Origin: Pachypanchax playfairii | Lineage: Eukaryota; Chordata; Actinopteri; Cyprinodontiformes; Aplocheilidae | Length of the DNA: 64,000 nucleotides | NCBI GenBank assembly: GCA_006937955.1 | Contig: SSNP01000038.1 | Location: 1,645,109 to 1,709,108, forward strand | Reading direction: 5' to 3' | In this document: positions 48,501 through 58,800 of the stretch, in pieces | Position numbering within the stretch: the stretch's first letter is position 1 | Layout of the letters: each line of letters begins with the position of its first letter | The notes under the pieces: model-generated | What the model was told of the DNA's origin: nothing | Databases searched by the model: none | What the model saw: only the letters and a program-made list of their open reading frames with translations | Program-made: the position numbers and the translations under genes

Positions 48501-51500
48501 ACATTATTTGTGTCTGTTACAGAAATATTTTTCAGTAGTAAATACCTCAAACACACTACAGTGATCACTAAGAGATGATCTTAGATCAGATCGTTGGTGC
48601 TTTAATTAAACCCACGCTGTGAAGAACGGGAACTTTTATAAAGAAACATAAAAAGTGATTAATTTAAGTTTAAATGTTTTTCACTACCTGTTTATCGAGG
48701 ATGTCAGAACAGATGTGCAAACTGATGTTTTCTAACCAGAGAATCACAGGAAGGGAACTTGGACCTGGGATGAGATTCTTTGGACTAGCTATCGATGGAG
48801 GTATCAACCTCGGAGACGATCAGCTCCCAGATGTTGTGTTTGGATCTCAAGGTGCAGCTGTTGTCTTGAGGTATGAAGTGGTTTCTGTTTATCATCACCT
48901 CATAGTGAACTGGGAATGTTAGGATGAAGGAATCCAGACTCCATCTTTTACCTGAACATTTAATTTGATGCACTTTAACACTCTGAATCGATGTCTTCCA
49001 GGTCGAAGCCCGTCTTTAACGTTCAGGCTCATCTGTCGTTTCATCCTGCAGAAATCAGCATTGAGAAAATTGTCTGTGGGAACCCTCCCTACAAAAATGT
49101 ACCAATGGTTAATATAACAGCCTGTTTTATACTGGAAGAGGCGACAAAAAGCAAAGCAGGTGTGGATCTGTTTAAAAATGAGACGTTCAACAACATCTAC
49201 AGTCAGTTTGTGGCTTTAATCCTGCTGTTTGATCCTGCAGACGCAGCGAGCTCAGGACTGAACATCTCATACACAATAAACCTGGATCCAACAAGACAAA
49301 CAAGTCGAGGATTCTTCCTTGAGAATGAGAAGATAAACAGGAGTTTCACTCATATCCATGAGCTGCTTAAAGGAGAAACGTGCTTTAACTACTCTACCTA
49401 CATGAAAGTACGACAGAAAAGTTTCATTCAAACTTTCTGTTTCTGTTTGTAAAATTTCACAAGTAATACTTCAAATTTTGTTTTGCAGGAATGTGTGAAA
49501 GACACATTATCAAATATCATCATCAAATTGAATATGTCCCAAGCTGACAGTGAGAATGCGAGTGTCAGTTTGAACATAGACAGCAGGAAAGAGGCTGTTA
49601 TTGAGGTAAGAAACTAAAATGTGCATCAGAGCTGCAGAATCCTGTCAGCTGGCTGAAGTCAGTTTGTTTGGAGAATAAAGTCACAATAATATTTGTTAAA
49701 TAAACATCGAAACATATTTTTAATATTTATTCAATTCTGAAAACAAAACAGATAAAAGGTTAAGAGCAGTTAAGATGAATTTACCGTAGATAGTTTAGCT
49801 AACTTTAAATTTAATGGTCCATATGGTTTTTAAACAAAAATCAGAAGCACATTCTTTAAAAAGGAACAGAGAGAACCTGATAAGTTTATCTCCCATCATC
49901 CATTTCTGTAGTGATGTTTCATCCTCCCAAAATAAAACGCTTTTAATACGCATCTCTTACAAACATTGAGTCTTTGCTTTGTGGTAAAAAGTTATTTCAG
50001 ATTTGGACCTCTCTGTATGACGTGAAACTGCAGACCAACAACACAAAAACAAAGAACTTTACATGATCTGTATGTTTCATGTAAACATACTTGTGATTTA
50101 CTTGGGTGTGGTACTTTGTGTTGGTTTTCTGCATGTTTTACTGTCAGTTTCATGCCACAGCACTTCGTAGGGGATGTTTGATGAAGATGAAACTTCTTTC
50201 TTGCGGCTCAGTCTGAGTTTTAAACTGTTTAATGAGGCTGAAATAAAATGCTATTTTTACAGATTCCTTTTGAAAAACGGTGTGAAAATCGAGACATGTG
50301 CATTGCTCAGCTTGATGTGGATTTCAGCTTTATGTAAGTATCTCTGACACTGAACATCAACCATACTGTTAAAATTATGTGTTTGATAATAATACATCCT
50401 CGGATTGTTTTAGGTCTGAAATGTTATTTGTGAGTCAAGATGGCTACCTCAATGTGTCCATAACACTGACTAATCACGGTGATGACTCATTTAACACCAG
50501 CCTGACGATGTTCTATCCTCCAGGCCTTTCCTTCTCAATGATGGACCTTAAACAGGTGATTTAAACATTCTTCTGCTTCATTATGTGTTAGGAACAACAA
50601 TACACAAGGCAGGCTGTCATTCTACTTTAAATAACAAATCCTGTTTACTTTTGTTATACTGCTCTGTTAATCCAAGAGCAAAGATCCGTTACCTCAGGTT
50701 AATAATCATTATAATTTCATTAATATTCTGAAGCTTCTGTTTGAAGAAGTTTAGTGGAAGTTTATATTAGTACATAAGTATCACACTGAATGAAGTCTAT
50801 TTATCCTTAAATACTCTTCATCAGTGCAGATCTGTGTTTAAACCCGGAGTTTTATATAGATTTTTTTTCTCCCACCAGTCCAGCAGATTCACCCTGTACA
50901 GATGTGATGATCTTGATGGAGTTATTAATGAAACTGTGTGCAACATCAATCGTCCTGTATTTCACAGCAAATCCTCTGTGAGTTCAACCACCTGCTCGCT
51001 GAATAGTTCACATCAACCACGTAGAAATCCTGTTTCTGAGTCTGATCTAATGTTGCTGCTTCTTGTTCCATGAAGGCGACGTTTGCCGCATCCTTTCGTG
51101 TCTCAAAGGATTTTAAATGGAATGACATCATGACGATGACAGTGGCTGGAAAAAGGTACATGGAAGGTCTTCTGATGAAACAAACACTGAAGACAAATAA
51201 AATTTGCTCTTTATTTCTGAAAATATATTTAACTAAATTTGTCTTCGACTTCAGCGATAATTCAAACTCCAGCCGGATTGATTCCATGACCAAAAGTGTC
51301 CCGGTACAGTATGAAATACGAATGACGGTGACAAAGTAAGTACTGTTCTGTTGTTTGTTGTTATTTACTTACATAACTTTACAGATTCCTGGTATTTTGT
51401 AATAATTCTGTCTTCTTTCCAGGGATGATAACACGGTGACCTACCTGAACTTCACCACAGATGATGCTGCACCCAAAGACATAGTTGTTATATACAGAGT

Positions 51501-52819
51501 GAGTCATTATTCAAATGAAATGTATTATCATCCACCTGAAGCGGTCTGATCACACTCAGATTTATAACTGATGTTAATTCTTATTGTTTACAGATCGATA
51601 ATATTGGTTTTAAGAGTTTTCCTGTCAACGTATCTCTGGTGTTTCCTAATAAACTGGAATACAACTTTGAAGTGATCGGCTATCAAGTTCTCGTCCCATC
51701 GGTAATTTAAAACAAACAGTTTTTACTTAAGTCCTGCTGAGTGTTGAACTACAAACCTTAAATATTTACATGATATTTACATTTTTCTAAGAATGAAACT
51801 CAGTGCTGGAACAGTTCAGATGTGGATCCTGAGGTGAGTCCAGCAGATTAAATGTTCTCACTAGATGTCATTAAGTGATGAATCTCTCAGTAACATGAAG
51901 CGGTTCTCTGCAGCAGAACTGCTCGACACAAGACAAATGTATCATCATGAAGTGCAACACTTTCATTCTGGAGAAATATTCAACAGTTGAGTTTCATTTG
52001 GTGGGAAAGGTGCAGTTTAAAGACCTGAAACATCAGGCGGCGGTACGTACAAACGCCACTGAAGATAAAACTCCCACCACAACAGGAAGTGACATTTCTT
52101 TAAATATCGTTCTCTTACAGAACATCGCCTTCCTGAAGCGATACACTGGAGATAGTAGAGCTGTCAAGTTCAGAAGCGCTATAAAAGTTGAACATGATGA
52201 GAAAAAATATTTCCTGGTTTCTCATAAACATCAGGTAAGTTACAGTTAAACCCGTTCAAAGAAAATGTTCTGAATGTTCTTCATTTATATTATTAATTAC
52301 ACACAGAAAAAAAGTTCTAAACCGGAGGAACCAAACAAAACTGTTCTGAGGAAGAACCGTGATCCAACAATCGAACAGGTAAACACTTATTATCAGAGAT
52401 GAATAAACATCCAGTTAAAAGAGAAACAAAATTTAGTCGCAGCTCGTATTTTTTTTTCCTGACAGACTGAAGTTCAGGTCGAGTTCTTCATCCCTCAAGA
52501 TCAGCTGCTGATCATTTTAACTGGAGCCGGACTGGGTTTCTTACTTCTGATCATCATCACGTTCATCATGTTTAAGGTGAAGTTTCATAGAGACTAAATG
52601 AAGATGCATTTGTTGTTTTGTTGTTTTGTCCAACAGCTGTTGTTGTTTTTCCAGTTGGGCTGCTTCAGGAGGAAAACGCTCCAGTATTATCAGGAACAAG
52701 ACGACAACATTTCAGCTGAAAATGGAAATCCTGAAACTTCAAACGCATCAGACACTGTTGAAAAGTCTGAACAGCTTCCAGAAAAAAAAACGCTTCTTGA
52801 GGAGGCAGAAAGCAGCTGA
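39504..52819 (+). CDS. I-domain leukocyte-type integrin alpha chain (ITGAL/ITGAM-like)
   Basis: There are 32 coding exons and 1182 aa. Exon starts: 39504, 42852, 43745, 44772, 44942, 45134, 45421, 45667, 46209, 46448, 47184, 47382, 47875, 48105, 48740, 49002, 49241, 49489, 50263, 50414, 50879, 51076, 51255, 51423, 51594, 51792, 51914, 52121, 52307, 52466, 52655 (31 placed by eye; a small missed exon is possible). The signal peptide ends near SFSSA, then FNIDVTNPDIYSG. The I domain follows blade 2 with MIDAS residues in DGSGSM, a SLTNTHKAL threonine and VVIITDGD. FG-GAP blades carry calcium loops DIDSDSNTD and DLNGDRLQD. Leg domains contain IPFEKRC and YPPGLSFS. One membrane span (LIILTGAGLGFLLLIIITFI) is followed by KLGCFRRK where most alphas have GFFKR, then a tail of about 50 aa. 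It should pair with beta-2 on leukocytes. It cannot be assigned to one mammalian paralogue. Confidence 0.93.
41015..41036. other. perfect 9-bp hairpin in integrin intron 1
   Basis: gggtgtggt (41015-41023) and accacaccc (41028-41036) are perfect inverted repeats around a 4-base loop. Integrin intron 1 (39550-42851) otherwise holds no recognised exon or named repeat. Confidence 0.7.
45880..46160 (+). repeat. teleost SINE/LINE-like dispersed repeat in integrin intron 8
   Basis: Contains 'gatggacgggtgacctgtcc' followed by 'aggtgtagccccgcctctta', plus 'gtaaattgtccctcggtgtg' and 'cttcctcccacagaccaaaa'. This wording is found in thousands of fish interspersed repeats. A partial copy ('ctggcgacctgtccaggtg') is at 54487-54525. 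No open frame. Confidence 0.6.
46888..47125 (-). repeat. second RTE-like LINE fragment, internally deleted
   Basis: The reverse complement matches the element at 8330-8790: 'gtggtgagagcagccatgtt', 'gatgcagaggacagatgggg' and 'ctcctgaagggagcagctgg'. Relative to that copy, about 250 bases after 'gccatgttgtctg' are missing. It lies in integrin intron 10, opposite to gene direction. Confidence 0.7.
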
Positions 52820-53779
52820 ACAACAAGAAGCAGCTTCAGAGATCCAGAAAATATCTGAGAAAATATCTGTTAAAATCTCCAGGATTTATTTTATTGTTTA
52901 ACTGTTCAGTAAAAGGCAGTAAGTTTTCAGAGTGTTTAGTTCAGACTCACAGCTGTATTTTAATCTTTCACTCATTTCTTATGTTTAGCTGTGATTTCCG
53001 AGGTTTACCCTCCACTCGGTGTATTTAGTCTTGTTCAGATCGCTTCATCATGTGTTTATATATTTATGGCTTCTTTTAGATCCTCCTGTCTTGATATGAC
53101 GTGTCCCTCCACTCACCCTCGTGGTATCTTGATATTTTCAGTGTTTTCTCGTATATTCACTTTTTGTAGATTCAGAAATATTAACTCAAGTGTTCATTTC
53201 AAGGCGACTCAGTTACTGCAGTGAACTTTCTGCTGCTCGTATTCTAACAGGTGTTCTGAACACATCACACCTGTTCTCTGCACCGCCTACCTGCTGAAAG
53301 CACAATATAGTATAACATGTTACTGCTGGTATATAAAGCTTTGACCTGGCATCACATTATATAAGACATGTTAACTCTTTATGTGCCGTCAGATCACTCG
53401 GTTCTGCAGGATCATTCAGTTCTACCTGCTGGTCCAGATCAGGAGAAGCTGGTTTCTGTTTGTGCACCAGAGAACTGGAACATCCTGTCTTTAGACATCA
53501 GAGATCCTCCACTCTAAATAAAAAGTTAAAAACTTGCACTAAGTTTTAAGTAGTTTAAAACCTTTTTATTCTGGTATTGAAGCAGTTTTATTTAAATCTG
53601 TGTGTGAATGTTTTATTCTCTGTATGAAGGTATTTGTATGTATGAATAGATACACATGTACATGTACATATGTTTATATTCACATACACATTTTATGTAT
53701 AATAGTTTTTTCCTGCATTTTGGATCTGATTGTGTTGAACAGCACAGTGACTTGCTGTATGAAACCAGCGCCACTTATC

Positions 53780-53785
53780 AATAAA
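53780..53785 (+). terminator. polyadenylation signal, integrin alpha gene
   Basis: AATAAA in 'cttatcaataaaacgttgg', about 960 bases after the stop codon, followed by a T/G-rich stretch. An earlier AATAAA at 53516-53521 is an alternative. The UTR holds no other recognisable feature. Confidence 0.5.
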
Positions 53786-53829
53786 ACGTTGGATAAATTT
53801 CGCAGCATCCAGTTTTTCATCTTGTAGTT

Positions 53830-55320
53830 TTTGTCTTAAATTCTGTTTTTCACGTTACTCATTTTTTTCGTGTTTCTATTTTTAGTGCGTTTGATTTTCA
53901 GTTCTCTGTTCAGATCATTGTCGTTATTTCCTGTTTTTTCTTTAGTTTCCAACATGCTTCTACCTCGTGTCTCACTGTTAACCCTCATGTTTATCACTTG
54001 TTCTCCTTAGTACAAGTTCTTTATTCAATTTTGGGTTCTTGTTTGTGAAGTACTGATTACTGTTTGCTGATACTCTGTACTCAGATTTTTAAAGTCAATT
54101 TTTAGTTGAACTGATTTTCTTTTTCTCTCTGCAGCTTCATTAAAAACGCAGCTGGATTTTCTTTCCCCTGTCTGAACTCAGGTCTGATACCGAACCACAA
54201 CCACGTCTGTGTTTCCCGCGTTCTGTTTCATGACATAAAATAAATATATAAAACAATAAAAAAGACCATCTAGGGATGCAATTTTAAATTCTCATATAAA
54301 CATTAACAAAAAAATTCATATAAAGATTAATGACATTATATGCAATATTTGGCATTAATTATTGTAAATATTGTAGTTAAAAAACTAAAATTGTAATTGT
54401 TTTCTTTGAACATCAAATTTTAAAATTACACAAACTTCAGAATAATATGAAATTATTTTTCAAACTAAATCATGTTCACACCCCTGGACTGGCGACCTGT
54501 CCAGGTGTAGCCCCGCCTCTTAAGGGTTTAATTATGACAGGCAGCGTTTAACCCTAAACCCATTAAATGTTTTTAATGAGAAGGATCATGTTTGTGTTTT
54601 TATCTCCACTTTTTCATGAGGTGAAACTGATCACAGCTGTTAATTAATTAACCCACCAGGACACAAACATTTTTCCTTTAAACAAAAAAAATCTCCAGAA
54701 TTTAAATAATAAAATAAAATAAAACTACAGAAGTGTAAAAATTGCACTTTATTGTCTTTACAAAAAGTTTTTTCCTCTTTACACAAAAAGATGCTTCTAA
54801 TATAATTTACTGTTCACTTCGTCATAAATGGACTGAATAAAAATAACTAAATCCACGATCAGCTGATGGGTCTGAATCAAGTTCTGATCCCAGGAAGACC
54901 AGACAACCTGCTGCAGGACTCAGAAACTGAATCCACTACGTTTTCACGAAACACTGAAGCATCCAATGTCTTATAAGGGTCTTTGAGTGGAGTCAAAGCT
55001 GCATTCAAGGAGTCACTGCGGCGTTCCTGGTCTCACTGCGGCGTTCCTGGTCTCACTGCGGCGTTCCTGGTCTCACCGCAGCGTTCCTAGTAACTCTTTT
55101 ACTTCCTTTAAAGTGGGCTTTCAGGTGACCATGATGCTGCACCAGCTGAGTCATCGGTTTAAATGGGAAGCTGTGCATCCTGGAGCTTCTCACCTGAGGT
55201 TCAGTCATACCTGCACAGGTCGACCCTNTGATCAGCTTAGAGGAGTCTGAGACGAGAGCTGGAGCTCTGCTGAGAGGGAAACTGCTTTTACAGTCGACTA
55301 TCAGAAAATGTACAAGTGAA
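53830..55320. other. intergenic between convergent integrin and zinc-finger genes
   Basis: AT-rich. It holds a partial dispersed repeat (54487-54525) and a short direct repeat at 55010-55090 ('cactgcggcgttcctggtct', a 20-base unit, nearly four copies). No exon seen. Confidence 0.5.
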
Positions 55321-55323
55321 ACA

Positions 55324-55329
55324 TTTATT
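55324..55329 (-). terminator. polyadenylation signal (minus), zinc-finger gene
   Basis: The reverse complement of 55324-55329 is AATAAA, about 570 bases downstream of the minus-strand stop codon at 55900. No other strong candidate was noted closer to the stop. Confidence 0.4.
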
Positions 55330-55899
55330 AAAAACTTTCCTTGCGGTAAAGGTTCCGATGAAGCTTCGTTCTGGATCTGGTACCAGAAGTCTGAAGAACA
55401 TCAACTACAATAACTGAATAGTTTAAATACAAAATTATTAGATTAAATACTGCCTGCTGGATGAAGTTCATTTGGATTTAAAATCACAGATTTTTACATG
55501 TTTAGAACTGAAACAGATTCTTTAGAGATGTTCAGAGAAAACTGATTAATTTTACATCCCAAAGTTCAGCGTATTGGCTGAAATCTATAACCGATATATT
55601 TTACAAACAAGAGACTGTATTTAATTAAACATGGTGTTTAAGAAACACATTTTTAAAAGCATCAGATCTCCTGTGAAAAAGAAGTTTGAACACTTTTCAA
55701 AGTTTCCACACAGGGAGTTTTTAAGAATTTGGATGAAGTCAGTTTTTGATTTGCGCCCCCGTGTGGATGAAAGGTGGAACTGCAAGTCTCGTTCTTATTC
55801 TGAGGTTTTTTTTCTTGAAAAAAAAAAAACAAAAAAAAACAACTCATATCTTTTTAAATTCCCTTAAATTCAGTGTTATTACAGTAAAAACAACAAAAA

Positions 55900-58800
55900 C
55901 TAACATGGATCAGATGATTTTCTACATGTAAAACCTGATCGAGTTTTATGTACCTTGTTGTTTTGTGGATTTTTCAGTTGTTGCTTCAGGGTGACGTCCT
56001 CACTGCAGCCCTTCTTCATTCTACTTCCTGAAATCAAATCAGATCCTGGTCCAGCATCAGTTCATAAACTAAATGTTGTTTGTAGGTAAAGATGAAGTTC
56101 TTACTTGAGGGGACGCTGCTTCTGTCCTGAGGCTCTTCGTCCTCCTGGAACGGCTCAAGACGCAGGAAGAGAGTTTTCAGGATGGAGTTTGCAGGATTTC
56201 CTGAAGCACATGAGACAAACATGTAACATGGACATTTAAACCCACACGTGAGAACTCGTGCACAGCACCGTTCCTACGGTGATTTAAAACCCAGGACTGT
56301 GGACAGACTTTGTTCTCACCTCTAGAGGATAAAACATCCATCAGCTGCTGCTCAGTCTGACCTGCTGGCGGATCACCGGGACACTCGGACTCTGGAGACA
56401 CCTGCTGCTCTACAGGATGGTTTCCAGGTTCTGGACTCGATGTTTGTCTGTCGTCAGTTTGGAGCCTGGACGAGGCGGTCTCTAAACCTGGTCTGGGACT
56501 GGGGTTGGACTCAGCTGGCTGCTGACTGCAGGGACGAGATGTTTGAGCCTGGAGGCTCGAGAATGAAGCTGGAGTTTCTCTGAGAGGAGCTGCAAACAGG
56601 CTGGTGAAGGAAGAGGTTTTGGTTTGGACTTCAGCAGACGGTGGAGATTTAATAAAAGCTTCAGAACATGTTGGATCAGCCGTCACAGAGTCAGACGCTG
56701 AGAGAGGGTTTGCAAAAAGATGACTGAACTGTCTCCTCTGGGTTTTACTGAATCTAGATGAAAAACCGCCCTGATCTGACGTTCTACTGAATCCAGATGA
56801 AAAACCGCCCTGATCTGACGTTCTACTGAATCCAGATGAAAAACCGCCCTGATCTGACGTTTTACTGCGGCACCTTGAGGAGATCTCAGAGGAACGATGA
56901 TCCACCGTGACACGTTTGAGGGTGGACGGGTTCTTCTTAGGGTTTTGAAGAATCTGGGTGAGTTGTCTGGCAGCAAAACGATGAACCGCTACATGTTTTG
57001 GATTTCTTGTGTTAACAGAAGACGTTTGAACAGCAGCAGCACCTGTTTCTTTAAACTCACGGATATTTGAAGATGGAGATGTTGTTAAGGACTGTGACGT
57101 CAGAGCAGAAAGATTCAGCTGCAGTTCTGCAGGAGGTTCAGGCAGATCCGGGTCTCCTGTAGAGGTTTCAGACCTCATTGTTCCTGCGAGTGGTTTCATG
57201 CTTTCTTCATCATCTCTGTTGGTTCTGGAGGACACAGACTTCTCTGCCTCAGCAACATGAGGGTTTAATAACTTCAGTTCGCCTTCATGAGAAGTTCCTT
57301 CTGCAGTTTTCTGGCACTGAGATGAAGCTGCATGTTGTTTCTTTGGTTCCTGAGAAGTGAGAGACGGATCAGAGGAAGTCTGATCCTGCAGGGATAAAAA
57401 GCTCTTCCTCTCCTGAGAGGTATTTGCAACGTGTCCGATATTCTGTGACAACTTCTCATGTTGGTTCTGAGAGCTCCACAGAGGATCTGGAATTTCTTTA
57501 GTAAAAAACTGTGGGACATAAGATCCTGTTTGTGCAGGAAGAGGAGAAGGTGTTGGGCCAAATGTAAAGTTCTTACAGGATTGGAGAACAGTGTGAACAG
57601 AATAAGGAACTTCACTTTGATTAGGTGAAGCCAGAGCTGCATCAGAGGAAGACTGAGAGGAAGAAGCATCTGGAGGTTCTTCACTTCCAGGTGTTTTAGA
57701 GAAACTAGACAAAGGTCTGAACAGCTGAGGTCCAAGCACGACTTCCACTGAGTAACAAACTGGATCCTGCTGGTTTGGGCTGGTTGATACAGAGCTGTGA
57801 GGTTCAGCAGCTTCAGAGACTCGTTCATCCGTCTGACCTGGATCCGTTTCCTTCTCCGCTTCTGCGCTGTTGTAAAAATTTGGCCTGGAACATGGAAATA
57901 TTTAACCTAAATTATTCAGCATCTTAAAAAAAATTACATTAAAACTTTCAAAAAGGAAGAGACAAAGAACATTTCATTAAAGAACCGAAAAGTTTTTACA
58001 CAATTTATACTTTCAGTCGTTTTTTTTAAAACAATGTTTGACTAAAACATAATGATTCCGAATACAGATCCTTGAGGAACACCACAGTTTAACACTCTTA
58101 TAGCTATAAATACAAACTGCACATCATCTTCTGTACAGCCATGAAAATATTTTAAGGAAAATCTCTGAGGGATCTATTGGAGCTTTTCCACTGGTACCTA
58201 CTCGGCCCCTCCTGACTCACCCCGACTCGACACGGATAATATTGTGTTGTGTTTCCATTGTATTCACAGACGTGAAGGCGAGAGGTAGATGAGGGCGGGG
58301 TTTCACTCTGGCTGTTGTGGTCTTTCACATCTCAGTAGTCTGCTTTCAGCTTCTCTCGACGCTTCAAAGTCCCCTGAATTAAAGCCATGAGCGTCCAGGA
58401 AGTCAGAGAGCTCTATAGAAACGTTTTTATTTCGTGTCGCCAACTCTCCCTGTATTGCCTTTCTAATTGTAACACAAGCAGCAACAACAAAAGTTTAGCT
58501 GTTTCACTATTTAACCTTTGGATCTTTTCACCAAACCAATCAGAGAACAGCAGTGAAGAGGTGTGCGTTCTAGCGTTAGCCAGTTGAAAAGCACCATATC
58601 ATCTAATTGTCTAATCAGACGATATTAACTCTGCTGGTTGATAAATAATGTATATTTCAGTCCAAATGTTTTCATGTTTTCACTTAGATAAGAGGTTCCT
58701 ATTAGAACATACAGTAATTCATTTGTTTCTGCAGAGAACACGTAGCTGATACGTCTTACAGTTTCATACCTGAGTATTTGACTGAGGATTTCAGGGTTCT

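Noticed and set aside
57274..57828. 184-codon Leu-rich minus-strand ORF and 97-codon ORF at 56683-56976
   Set aside because: Out-of-frame shadows of the large zinc-finger-gene exon 57884-56320, whose frame is supported by phase on both sides.
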